From assembly GCA_028822885.1 (NCBI GenBank), contig JAPKCP010000086.1, positions 1 through 11,288 on the forward strand: a stretch of DNA of 11,288 nucleotides. The letters are read 5' to 3'. Under the pieces are notes generated by a model that was not told the origin of the DNA, searched no databases, and saw nothing but the letters and a program-made list of their open reading frames with translations. The position numbers were made by a program, and so were the translations under genes. The stretch's first letter is position 1; every line of letters begins with the position of its first letter. The DNA comes from Yoonia sp. (GTDB lineage Bacteria; Pseudomonadota; Alphaproteobacteria; Rhodobacterales; Rhodobacteraceae). Of the stretch, positions 1 to 7,263 are shown piece by piece.

Positions 1-283
1 TTTGGCGCACCGACATATGCGGATAAAGCGCGTAGTTTTGGAACACCATCGCGATGTCACGGTCCATCGGTTCTTTGTCGTTGGCACGTTCACCACCGAT
101 TTGCACCTCGCCTGCCGACACAGTCTCAAGCCCGGCCACCATACGCAGCAGAGTTGATTTTCCACACCCCGACGGGCCGACGATAACGATGAATTCACCA
201 TCCGCGATCTCAGCGTCGATGCCATAAATTACCTTTGTGGCACCAAAGTTCTTCTTGATATCTTTGAGTGTTACCGTCGCCAT
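1..283 (-). CDS. ugpC: Glycerol-3-phosphate ABC importer ATPase UgpC (N-terminal part)
   Basis: This is the cytoplasmic ATPase that powers glycerol-3-phosphate import, cut off by the left edge. About 94 N-terminal residues are visible. The Walker A motif GPSGCGKST lies at residues 36-44, and the Q-loop region MVFQNYALYPHM at about 79-90, with Q82 as the Q-loop glutamine. Both are typical of the MalK/UgpC branch of sugar-importer ATPases. The signature motif, Walker B and regulatory domain lie outside the window. The ATG at 283 follows the ugpE stop codon by 3 bases, with only a weak ribosome site (GAGA) inside the end of ugpE, so translation is probably coupled. The family alone would not separate UgpC from MalK or MsmK. 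The assignment rests on the ugpB, ugpA and ugpE genes upstream in the same operon. Confidence 0.93.
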   Translation of the reverse strand, partial: MATVTLKDIKKNFGATKVIYGIDAEIADGEFIVIVGPSGCGKSTLLRMVAGLETVSAGEVQIGGERANDKEPMDRDIAMVFQNYALYPHMSVRQ

Positions 284-286
284 TTG

Positions 287-1144
287 TTATTTCTCACTAT
301 CGACGAGGCCGCGAATAAACAGCCGTTGCATACTGACGACGACGATCACCGGAGGGATCATCGCGAGGATTGAGGTAGCCATAATCACCGGCCATTCTGC
401 CACATCATCGCCTGACGGAAACATCTGCTTGATGCCCATGACAATGGTGTTCATTTCGGGATCGGTGGTGATGAGCAACGGCCAAAGATATTGGTTCCAG
501 CCGTAGATAAACAAGATCACAAATAGGGCAGCCACGTTTGTGCGGCTCATCGGAACAACGATATCCCAGAAAAACCGCATCGGGCTTGCGCCATCGACGC
601 GGGCAGCTTCAGCCAACTCATCCGGGATCGTAAGGAAAAACTGGCGGAACAGGAATGTAGCCGTGGCTGATGCAATCAATGGGAAAATCAGGCCCCCATA
701 ACTGTTGAGCATGCCAAAGCCTGCGACGACCTCATAAGTTGGGACAATCCTGACTTCGACGGGCAGCATCAACGTCAGGAAGATCATCCAAAAGAAGATA
801 TTGCGTCCCGGGAACTTGAAATACACGATGGCAAAGGCTGACAGAAGTGAGATCACGATCTTGCCGACTGCAATGCCAATCGCCATCACGAGACTGTTAA
901 AGAGCATCGTCGCGACAGGGACGTTCACACCGGAAAACAACGCTTTAGAGTAGTTTTCCCACAGTTGATCCCCCGGCCAAAGCGGCATTGGCGGCTTTAC
1001 AATTTCAGGCTGCGTCACGGTGGATGCAACAAAGGCCAGCCAGATCGGGAAGAAGATCACCAGCACGCCAAGGATCATAAACACGTGCGTCAACCAAAGG
1101 CCTGCACCACGCTTTTCAACCATTCCATGAACTTCTTGGGCCAT
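287..1144 (-). CDS. ugpE: Glycerol-3-phosphate ABC importer permease UgpE
   Basis: This inner-membrane permease subunit pairs with UgpA to form the channel of the UgpBAEC importer. It has 285 residues against about 281 in E. coli UgpE. An N-terminal membrane segment (about residues 16-42) is followed by several further hydrophobic segments. The cytoplasmic EAA loop that contacts the ATPase is visible as EAARVDGASPMRFFWDIVVP. The start used here overlaps the ugpA stop by one base (TAATG at 1146-1142), which points to translational coupling. A second in-frame ATG seven codons later (1123), giving MVEKRG..., would match the E. coli length slightly better and cannot be excluded. The stop lies 3 bases before ugpC. 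Nothing looks truncated. Confidence 0.95.
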   Translation of the reverse strand: MAQEVHGMVEKRGAGLWLTHVFMILGVLVIFFPIWLAFVASTVTQPEIVKPPMPLWPGDQLWENYSKALFSGVNVPVATMLFNSLVMAIGIAVGKIVISLLSAFAIVYFKFPGRNIFFWMIFLTLMLPVEVRIVPTYEVVAGFGMLNSYGGLIFPLIASATATFLFRQFFLTIPDELAEAARVDGASPMRFFWDIVVPMSRTNVAALFVILFIYGWNQYLWPLLITTDPEMNTIVMGIKQMFPSGDDVAEWPVIMATSILAMIPPVIVVVSMQRLFIRGLVDSEK

Positions 1145-2025
1145 TAGTAATGCACCCTTTTCTCAACAAATTTGAATTGGACGATGGTGAGCAACCCGAC
1201 CACGAAGAGTAATATCACAGACTGCGCTGATGATGACCCAAGGTCTTGGCCCACGAACCCATCTGAAAAGACTTTGTAGACTAACACAGTCGTCGATTGT
1301 TGTGGCCCACCTGAGGTAATCGTGTGGATGACACCAAAGGTTTCAAAGAAGGAATAGACGACGTTTACAACAAGCAAGAAGAACGTTGTCGGTGACAATA
1401 ACGGCAGGACAATCGTCCAAAATCGCCGCCAGAAATGGGCACCGTCGATGGCTGCGGCTTCAATCACGGATTTTGGAATGGACTGCAAAGCTGCAAAGAA
1501 GAACAAAAAGTTATAACTGATCCGCCCCCACGCAGACGCGACTACGACAAGACCCATCGCCTCGCCACCGTTTAGGACATGATTCCAATCGTACCCAAGG
1601 TTGCCCAAGTACCAAGACACGACGCCGACGCGGGTGTTGAACATGAAAAGCCACAACACGCCCGCAATGGCCGGAGCCACGGCATAAGGCCAGATTAGCA
1701 TGGTGCGATAGACGCCCGAACCTTTGATCAACCGGTCCGCGATGACCGCTAGAAACAGCGCCGGGATCATAGAGCAAAGCGTGACAAGGATCGAAAAGAT
1801 AGCTGTTGTGCCGAAAGACGCGCGGTAAAATCGGTCGCTGAGTAGGAATTCGAAATTACTTAAGCCCACAAACTGGGACGATAGACCAAAAGGGTCAGCG
1901 ACAAACAATGATTGCCAAATTGCCTGCCCAGCCGGGTAGAAAAAGAATACAGCGGATACAGCAACCTGCGGCGCAATCAGCAACAGGGGCAGCAACCAGC
2001 CGCGAAACGTGACGCGTTTTTCCAT
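1144..2025 (-). CDS. ugpA: Glycerol-3-phosphate ABC importer permease UgpA
   Basis: This is the second inner-membrane permease of the glycerol-3-phosphate importer. It has 293 residues, matching the usual length of about 295. The protein begins with a short cytoplasmic stretch (MEKRVTFRGW) and a first membrane helix at about 11-30. It carries the EAA loop EAAAIDGAHFWRRFWTIVLP in its second half and ends in a hydrophobic helix plus a basic tail (KFVEKRVHY). A GAGG ribosome site lies about 8 bases before the ATG. The gene sits 56 bases downstream of ugpB, with a stable hairpin in that gap, and overlaps ugpE by one base. The order B-A-E-C is that of the E. coli ugp operon. Confidence 0.95.
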   Translation of the reverse strand: MEKRVTFRGWLLPLLLIAPQVAVSAVFFFYPAGQAIWQSLFVADPFGLSSQFVGLSNFEFLLSDRFYRASFGTTAIFSILVTLCSMIPALFLAVIADRLIKGSGVYRTMLIWPYAVAPAIAGVLWLFMFNTRVGVVSWYLGNLGYDWNHVLNGGEAMGLVVVASAWGRISYNFLFFFAALQSIPKSVIEAAAIDGAHFWRRFWTIVLPLLSPTTFFLLVVNVVYSFFETFGVIHTITSGGPQQSTTVLVYKVFSDGFVGQDLGSSSAQSVILLFVVGLLTIVQFKFVEKRVHY

Positions 2026-2049
2026 GACATGGCCTCAGTCAGTGAAAGA

Positions 2050-2068
2050 CAGGCCCAGCGCGGGCCTG
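2050..2068 (-). promoter_or_regulatory. Intercistronic hairpin between ugpB and ugpA
   Basis: CAGGCCC (2050-2056) and GGGCCTG (2062-2068) form a perfect 7-bp GC-rich stem around a 5-base loop. On the minus-strand transcript the stem can extend by a G-U and a G-C pair. It begins 13 bases after the ugpB stop and is followed by UCUUUCAC rather than a long U-run, so it looks more like a partial terminator or 3'-end stabiliser than a full terminator. Such hairpins after the binding-protein gene of ABC operons are known to raise binding-protein output over permease output. That role here is inferred from position. Confidence 0.6.
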
Positions 2069-2081
2069 CCTCTTTTAGTGT

Positions 2082-3392
2082 TTACTGGTTTGCAGTTTCA
2101 AAACGACGCAAAAGTGCATCGCCACGCTCTTTGGCGCTATCCATCGCCTCTTGGGCAGTTTTGTCGCCAGCCCAGATGCCTTCAAGCTCTTCGTCGATGA
2201 TACCACGGATTTGATCAAACGATCCAAGACGCAGACCCTTCGAATTCGCCGTCGGCTCATTCGTCGTCATCTGGATCACAGCTACATCAGTGCCGGGATT
2301 TTCTTCATAAAAACCAGCAGCGCGTGTTGCTTCGCCAGCTTCCGTTGTAATTGGCAGGTAGCCAGTGTCCTGGTGCCATTTCGCCTGCACGTCGGATGAT
2401 GACAAGAAGCTCAGGAATTCGCCTGCACCCTTGTATTCATCAGCTTCGTGACCTTCCATGACCCACAAAGATGCACCACCGATAATGGTGTTTTGTGGGC
2501 TGTTGCCAACACCTTCCCAGTACGGAAGCGGGCGCACGTCAAAGTCAAATTCAGCTTCAGCTGTGATGCCTGCATACCCAGCAGAGCTTTCGGTGAACAA
2601 AGCACAATCGCCAGCCCGGAAGTTTGCACCACCTTCATTGCGACGACCTGTGTAGATGAATTTGCCGTCTGCAGCCCATTCGCCCATCGCTGTCAGGTGC
2701 GCAACTTGGGCTTCACCGTTCAACATCAGCTCAGTATCGAGACCAGCAAACCCATTGTCTTGGGATGCAAATGGCACGTCATGATAAGCCGAGAAGTTTT
2801 CGAGATGAATCCAGCTTTGCCAAGCTGTGACAAGCGGACATTCAGACCCACCGGCCTTCAGCGCATCAAGTGTTGTGCCAACGTTCTGCCATGTGGACAG
2901 ATCGGTATCCGGATCAACGCCAGCAGCCGTCATTGCATCGCGGTTCACCCACAAAACAGGGGTGGAGGCGTTGAACGGCAGGGACAGCATGTCGCCCTCG
3001 GTGGTGGTATAATAGCCTTTGACCGCACCAATATAAGCGTCGGGATCAAACGCGGCGCCACTGGCTTCCATGACTTCAAACATTGGGCGCACAGCGCCGC
3101 CAGCAGCCATCATTGTGGCTGTACCGACTTCAAAGACCATCAGAATTTGTGGCTGCTCACCTGCGCGGAACGCGGCGATGCCTGCGTTGAGCGTTTCGGA
3201 GTAGTTGCCCTTGTGGCTTTGCACGACGACATAGTCGCTTTGGCCCGCGTTGAATTCTTCAACTTGAGCCGCAACAAGTTCGCCAAGGCGACCTGTGAAT
3301 GCGTGCCAGAATTGGACTTCGGTTTGTGCCATCGCGGCCAGTGGCGACAGCATTGTGGATGCGGCGAGTGCGCCGATCAAAGACTTATTCAT
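2082..3392 (-). CDS. ugpB: Periplasmic glycerol-3-phosphate-binding protein UgpB
   Basis: This periplasmic receptor delivers sn-glycerol-3-phosphate to the UgpAE-C importer. It has 436 residues, against 438 in E. coli UgpB, and resembles it along the whole length. A Sec signal peptide (MNKSLIGALAAS...PLAAMA) should be cut after residue 22. Motifs shared with UgpB include HKGNY (60-64), FEVGTATMM (87-95), FNASTPVL (140-147), WQSW (191-194), IIGGASLW (303-310), DTGYLPIT (342-349) and KGLRLG (385-390). These contain the Tyr, Glu, Ser, Trp, Gly and Arg positions that line the ligand site in the family. The frame stays open for 30 codons upstream. The ATG at 3392 is chosen because the signal peptide starts there and a strong GGGAGGA ribosome site lies about 4 bases before it. 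It is the first gene of its operon and divergent from a LysR gene. Confidence 0.96.
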   Translation of the reverse strand: MNKSLIGALAASTMLSPLAAMAQTEVQFWHAFTGRLGELVAAQVEEFNAGQSDYVVVQSHKGNYSETLNAGIAAFRAGEQPQILMVFEVGTATMMAAGGAVRPMFEVMEASGAAFDPDAYIGAVKGYYTTTEGDMLSLPFNASTPVLWVNRDAMTAAGVDPDTDLSTWQNVGTTLDALKAGGSECPLVTAWQSWIHLENFSAYHDVPFASQDNGFAGLDTELMLNGEAQVAHLTAMGEWAADGKFIYTGRRNEGGANFRAGDCALFTESSAGYAGITAEAEFDFDVRPLPYWEGVGNSPQNTIIGGASLWVMEGHEADEYKGAGEFLSFLSSSDVQAKWHQDTGYLPITTEAGEATRAAGFYEENPGTDVAVIQMTTNEPTANSKGLRLGSFDQIRGIIDEELEGIWAGDKTAQEAMDSAKERGDALLRRFETANQ

Positions 3393-3572
3393 AATTCCTC
3401 CCATGCACCAAAGCGGTGCGTTGTCATGTGATGCTTTAGGTCGCTGACCCACACCGGTTGTTAGACATGCGAAACGATACACTCACACAAGTATAATTCA
3501 AGGCCACAATATATTGAAAAAACATAACATCATGTTATGAACTTGCGTGACACTCTTAAGGTATAGAATGCA
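3393..3572. promoter_or_regulatory. Divergent ugpB / lysR control region
   Basis: The 180 bases between the two divergent starts are AT-rich in their right half. On the minus strand a candidate ugpB promoter is TTGAAT (3501-3496) and TATCGT (3479-3474) with a 16-base spacer. On the plus strand a candidate lysR promoter is TTGAAA (3514-3519) and TATGAA (3536-3541) with a 16-base spacer. Both are weak fits to consensus and remain guesses. A 10-bp palindrome CAATATATTG (3507-3516) and a 17-bp palindrome (3523-3539, listed separately) lie between them. If the ugpB promoter guess is right, the 17-bp site is centred near -64, where LysR-type activators usually bind, and the smaller palindrome near -45. 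I see no convincing Pho box. Confidence 0.5.
3523..3539. promoter_or_regulatory. Perfect 17-bp palindrome, likely LysR-type operator
   Basis: CATAACAT-C-ATGTTATG is a perfect inverted repeat of two 8-base arms around one central base. It contains the T-N11-A spacing (T3525, A3537) typical of LysR-family recognition sites. It ends 33 bases before the lysR start and overlaps the candidate lysR -10 element, a layout expected for autorepression together with activation of the divergent gene. The symmetry is seen directly. Binding by the adjacent regulator is inferred. Confidence 0.65.
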
Positions 3573-4484
3573 ATGAAACAGATTCCCCGGTTGCGGCAGC
3601 TTGAGGCTCTTATGGCCGCAATAAATCACGGTTCTGTGACACGCGCGGCAAAAGAGTTAGGAATTAGTCAGCCTGCAGTCAGCCGGTTGCTTTCGGACCT
3701 TGGCCAGACATTGGGATTTTCGTTGTTCGACCGTCGTGAAGGGCAGCTGGTCCCCACCCAAGAAGTGCGGTTCTTACAAGCCGACATCAAGCGCGTCCTC
3801 GACTTGATGGAACAAATCGGGGAAGTCAGCCAAAGCATTACAGAACGCAAGACAGGTCATATTCGCATTGCCTGCTTGCCCGGCTTTGCGACCAGTCATC
3901 TACCCGCAGTGGTGGCCCAATTCTTGAAGGATCGCCCCGGTGTAAGCATCACAATTGAGCCGGATCGCCCAGAACGCATCCTTGAATGGATGGTTGATGA
4001 GCAATTTGATTTTGGAATCACGGATGGCTTTCGGGGGCATCCCGCCGTTGACAGTCGCGACATCGACGTGCGCACTGTGTGTATTTTCCCGACTGGACAC
4101 CGTTTAGAGGCCTGTCAGGTTGTGACCCCCCAAGATCTGTCTGGTGAAAAACTCATTCATACGCGCAAGGAGAGCGACTTTTTTATGCGGCTCAAAAATG
4201 CATTTCAGGACAGCCACATTAAATTGACGACATTGGTAGAAACCCGCCAGTTTACAGCAGCCTGCGAACTGGTTTGCCACGGCGTCGGGGTGGCAATCGT
4301 CAGTGAGCTAGACGCAGTAAAGTTTGCGGATAAAGCCGTTGAAATACGGGCCTTTGAGCCATCTATTCCCCACAGGCTGTCTTTGGTACGGCCAACGCTA
4401 AAGCGCCCATCCATGGTCACGTTAGAATTCATGGATGCGTTTGCAGAGAGCCTGTCACCGTTTCGGATATCAACGGATCAATGA
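3573..4484 (+). CDS. LysR-family transcriptional regulator, probable ugp regulator
   Basis: This is a DNA-binding regulator of 303 residues, a standard LysR-family length. The N-terminal winged helix-turn-helix spans about residues 7-66, with the recognition region in SVTRAAKELGISQPAVSRLL (21-40) and the usual LFDRREG wing. A linker helix (about 67-90) leads to the two-lobed effector-binding domain, starting near GHIRIACLPGFATSHLPAVV and running to about 296. The ATG at 3573 is chosen because an ATG six bases earlier runs at once into a stop, and TAAGGT lies about 10 bases upstream. It is transcribed away from ugpB with a palindromic operator between them, so control of ugp and of itself is the natural inference. 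The effector is unknown; glycerol-3-phosphate or a related compound is only a guess. The 3' end faces hemY with 10 bases between the stops. Confidence 0.93.
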   Translation: MKQIPRLRQLEALMAAINHGSVTRAAKELGISQPAVSRLLSDLGQTLGFSLFDRREGQLVPTQEVRFLQADIKRVLDLMEQIGEVSQSITERKTGHIRIACLPGFATSHLPAVVAQFLKDRPGVSITIEPDRPERILEWMVDEQFDFGITDGFRGHPAVDSRDIDVRTVCIFPTGHRLEACQVVTPQDLSGEKLIHTRKESDFFMRLKNAFQDSHIKLTTLVETRQFTAACELVCHGVGVAIVSELDAVKFADKAVEIRAFEPSIPHRLSLVRPTLKRPSMVTLEFMDAFAESLSPFRISTDQ

Positions 4485-4494
4485 CGCCGACGCT

Positions 4495-5952
4495 TTACCT
4501 TGGGTCGGTTGCGACCTCAGCGTCCTCAATTTCCACAACGATCACGTCACTCTGTTCTGCCGGTTCGTCCTTAGGCAGCATACCAACAATCAGCGGCAAC
4601 ATTTCTGTTCCAGCGGGCATTGCGACGTCCGCATTAGGCGGTGTCGACCATGCCAACGTATCGAAAGAAGAGCAGCTATCACAGACCGGCCCCCAAACAG
4701 GGTGCACTTGATGGCAGCTTGAACAAACCCACTGGGGGCCACGAGATGCGGTCAGTGCTTTTGTGAGCCAGCCACGGACGACATCATCACTAGAGCCTTC
4801 GCCACGTTCAATCGCGGCCATCAGCGTCAGGTTTCGTGCCGTCGGATCAGCCGTAACAAGATCTCCAAGGACACGCTTTGCCTCCGGGAAATCCTCAGCG
4901 GCAATATTTAATTCAGCGAGCAGCATCTTTGTTTCGGGATGATCAGGCTTGATCGTCGCCAACGTCTTAAAGCGCTTCAAGCGGTCAGACGCAGTTTCCT
5001 CCGGGGCAATTTCTGCAAAAACTGCGGCAAGGTCAGGATGCGGCTGAGCAGTCCACGCCTTGGAAATAACCCGAGTTGCATAGCGTGCATTATCAGCCGC
5101 GATATAGCCACGGGCCGCCATACACGCAGCAGGGATAAGGTCAGGCGACATGCGATTCGCTTCAATCGCGGCCTCACGAGCAGCAACATCGTTACCTTCA
5201 TTCAGCATATCCTTGGCCTCTGACAACGCCAGAACGGCATCACGACGACGATGAACCTCGCGCGGCAATGACCCAGATTTCAGTTTCGCGTTCAACGTTT
5301 CACGCGCGCCTTTCCAATCTTCCTTTTCAGCTTGCAGCTTCATGAGGACGTCTTGGGTTTCCTCATGACGTGGCTTCAGAGCAAACGCTTTTTGGGCCAG
5401 CTTCAACGCTGTCGTCATGTCACCTTCGTTGAGTTTTTGCTTAAGAATACCGCGAACGCCAACGAAACGTGTTTCATTATCTGCGAGCAGTTTCTTGTAT
5501 GTGGCTTCCGCCTTACGTTTGTCCCCTGCCATTTCTGCGGCTTGGGCGGTTAACAAGTTCGTTAACTTTGGGCTATCAAGATAACGCTCTGCGTGGGATG
5601 CTTTGGTCATCGCAAGGTGCCCCTCGCCGGACGCCAATGCCATCATCCCTTCTGATAAAGCCTCGTAACCCTTACGCTCGCGGTTACGATCAGAATAACG
5701 CGAGATTGCAGTTTCGTCACCATTCAGAAAATGGAAAGTCGCGATCAACATCTTGATCAAGCGCAGCCCGATCCAGATCAGCACCACAAGAGCTACGAAC
5801 GCAAAGACCGCTTCAAGCACAGATAGCGTGACTTCAATCCCGCCGATGGTGACAGCGACACCGCCACTGACCTCAAGTAATAAAGTTGCACCATATGTCA
5901 GGCCAGTGACAGCAAGGATGAAAGCCAGAATTTTGATCAGGGACCAGAGCAT
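4495..5952 (-). CDS. hemY: HemY-family inner-membrane TPR protein with C-terminal zinc-ribbon-like segment
   Basis: This is a membrane-anchored protein of the HemY family (the TPR protein encoded near heme genes, not the protoporphyrinogen oxidase of that name). It has 485 residues. Two hydrophobic helices at about 4-27 and 45-70 form the HemY N-terminal membrane region. They are followed by helical TPR-like repeats through about residue 400, for example around 140-205 and 330-380. Near the C-terminus, C410-x2-C413 and C424-x2-C427, ten residues apart, form a likely zinc-binding ribbon in WVCSSC...VCDSC. An acidic tail follows. The biochemical role of HemY is not firmly established; it is thought to assist heme biosynthesis or its membrane organisation. 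The ATG follows a GAAGG ribosome site 7 bases upstream. It lies 11 bases after the Mic60-like gene, in the same operon. Confidence 0.88.
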   Translation of the reverse strand: MLWSLIKILAFILAVTGLTYGATLLLEVSGGVAVTIGGIEVTLSVLEAVFAFVALVVLIWIGLRLIKMLIATFHFLNGDETAISRYSDRNRERKGYEALSEGMMALASGEGHLAMTKASHAERYLDSPKLTNLLTAQAAEMAGDKRKAEATYKKLLADNETRFVGVRGILKQKLNEGDMTTALKLAQKAFALKPRHEETQDVLMKLQAEKEDWKGARETLNAKLKSGSLPREVHRRRDAVLALSEAKDMLNEGNDVAAREAAIEANRMSPDLIPAACMAARGYIAADNARYATRVISKAWTAQPHPDLAAVFAEIAPEETASDRLKRFKTLATIKPDHPETKMLLAELNIAAEDFPEAKRVLGDLVTADPTARNLTLMAAIERGEGSSDDVVRGWLTKALTASRGPQWVCSSCHQVHPVWGPVCDSCSSFDTLAWSTPPNADVAMPAGTEMLPLIVGMLPKDEPAEQSDVIVVEIEDAEVATDPR

Positions 5953-5963
5953 CGCGTTGACCT

Positions 5964-7178
5964 TCAGTTATCGTTTAAAGAGGATGAAATTTCATTCGCA
6001 GCCGTTAGCGCATCAGCACGCGCTTGTGCTTGATTAACCCACCCAGCCAAAGGTGCTGCGGCAAGTTCGGGCAGTGCTGCGACCTCAGTCAGGGCAGTTT
6101 GTAACTGGCCTTCTCTCAAAGCAGCCTCAGCCCGCGACAGGATCGCATCGGCATCGTCGCCCTCACGCGGGGCAACAGACCGGACATTCAATTGTTCACG
6201 CAAGAATGACCCAAATCCACCAACAACTTCGCCAGATGCCCCTTCGGAGCGTGAATCAGATAGTGCCTGACGTGCAGCGGGTGGGAAATCGCCCTGGAGC
6301 TTGGCAAGCGTTGGCACGCCCCCAGCGACAGACAACAATGCATCAGGTGCAGGTGCACCCGTCACATCTGCCCACTCAGCAAGCGCTGCCGTCATCGGAG
6401 CACCTGTATCAAGCGAGCTGCGGATTTGCGCCAAAGCAGCGCGTGCCTTAGCATTGCGGGCAGTAAGAAGCGCTGTCTCTGCAATCGCTGCCGCCTCTTC
6501 GCGGGTTGTTTCAAGTTGGGCAATTGCCGCACCTGCTTGCACTTCAACTTGCGATCTAAGGGTGTCGAGTTCGGATTGGTAAGCCAACAAAGCGGTTTCC
6601 TGAAGCGTTCCATCAGCGCTAGGCTGCTTTTCTAGCGCCACAAGCCTCTCTTCAATCGACACGAACTGCGCTTCGAAAGAGGCGATTCGCTCCCCAATTG
6701 CCGACAATTGATCCGCCACATTACTGCTCAACACGGCCAAGTCTTCGGCCAGCGGGGCGATCCCTTCGCCAGTATCAATGGCAGCAACTTCTTCACGCAA
6801 TACTGCAATTGCCACTTCATTTGTGGTCATCGCCTCAACCATCGCGGGTTCAAAGCGCGGAGTGAAATAATACGCAGCCCCAAAGCCAAGTCCAGCGGCG
6901 ATCAATCCACCTAAGATCGCAGGTAAAAAGACGCTATTTGAAGCGGAATCGTTTGTTTCTGGGGTAAGCTGGGTCGCGATGATCGGTGGCTCTTCGCGTG
7001 CAACGGATGTCTCTTCAGCCTCTGGTTCAGGCTGAATTTCATCGACAACAACAGCGTCTTCTGGCGTATCGACAACCTCAACCTCAGGCGTTTCTGGCAC
7101 CACTTCTGGTGTGGTCATATCGGTTTCGACCACATCAGGGGTCTCATCTGTTTGACTAGATTTGATCTCGTTGGCCAA
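5964..7178 (-). CDS. Mitofilin/Mic60-like inner-membrane protein
   Basis: This protein of about 404 residues has the architecture of alphaproteobacterial Mic60 (mitofilin family, COG4223-like), related to the mitochondrial cristae-junction protein. It has an acidic, proline-rich N-terminus (1-80) and one membrane helix (about 83-105, PAILGGLIAAGLGFGAAYYF). An alanine/glutamate-rich predicted coiled coil follows (about 120-250). The C-terminal domain includes GVPTLAKLQGDFPPAAR and a segment near 330-395 like the mitofilin signature. The family tethers or curves membranes from the periplasmic side. I place the start at a TTG (7178-7176), because AGAAGGGG (7193-7186) lies exactly 7 bases before it. 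The frame also allows a TTG six codons further upstream, at 7196, but that one would put this ribosome site inside the gene. Its neighbours are hemD upstream and hemY 11 bases downstream, the usual context for this family. Confidence 0.82.
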   Translation of the reverse strand: MANEIKSSQTDETPDVVETDMTTPEVVPETPEVEVVDTPEDAVVVDEIQPEPEAEETSVAREEPPIIATQLTPETNDSASNSVFLPAILGGLIAAGLGFGAAYYFTPRFEPAMVEAMTTNEVAIAVLREEVAAIDTGEGIAPLAEDLAVLSSNVADQLSAIGERIASFEAQFVSIEERLVALEKQPSADGTLQETALLAYQSELDTLRSQVEVQAGAAIAQLETTREEAAAIAETALLTARNAKARAALAQIRSSLDTGAPMTAALAEWADVTGAPAPDALLSVAGGVPTLAKLQGDFPPAARQALSDSRSEGASGEVVGGFGSFLREQLNVRSVAPREGDDADAILSRAEAALREGQLQTALTEVAALPELAAAPLAGWVNQAQARADALTAANEISSSLNDN

Positions 7179-7185
7179 CGTGTCG

Positions 7186-7193
7186 CCCCTTCT
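7186..7193 (-). promoter_or_regulatory. Ribosome binding site deciding the Mic60-like start
   Basis: AGAAGGGG on the minus strand sits 7 bases before the TTG at 7178. It is the only strong Shine-Dalgarno match in the area. The nearest ATG (7201-7199) reads ATG-AGT-TGA and stops at once, so it cannot start the protein. Confidence 0.65.
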
Positions 7194-7201
7194 CAACTCA
7201 T

Positions 7202-7228
7202 GGTCGCGACCCTAAGGTCTACACCTTA
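7202..7228. repeat. Two inverted repeats in the hemD to Mic60-like gap
   Basis: The 85-base gap between the hemD stop and the Mic60-like start holds a perfect 10-bp palindrome GGTCGCGACC (7202-7211) and a hairpin TAAGGT-CTAC-ACCTTA (7213-7228, 6-bp stem, 4-base loop). A GC-rich run (7237-7248) lies nearer hemD. A weak minus-strand promoter guess is TTGAGG (7256-7251) with TATAGC (7235-7230), but its spacer is only 15 bases. The repeats could be a protein-binding site or an RNA hairpin. Neither has a following U-run, so a terminator is unlikely. Confidence 0.35.
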
Positions 7229-7263
7229 CGCTATAACGCGCCGCGCGGACCCTCAAGAGATGT

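Noticed and set aside
2448..3431. Long plus-strand open frame (327 codons) opposite ugpB
   Set aside because: It is antisense to a clear UgpB, has no ribosome site, gives a Cys/His-rich low-plausibility protein, and is explained by codon bias of the real gene.
3421..3435. Possible Pho box (TTGTCAT half-site) in the ugpB leader
   Set aside because: Only one half matches the repeat consensus, and it lies in the probable untranslated leader rather than upstream of the promoter.
3393..3482. Thirty-codon upstream extension of ugpB
   Set aside because: The signal peptide and the strong GGGAGGA ribosome site both place the start at 3392.
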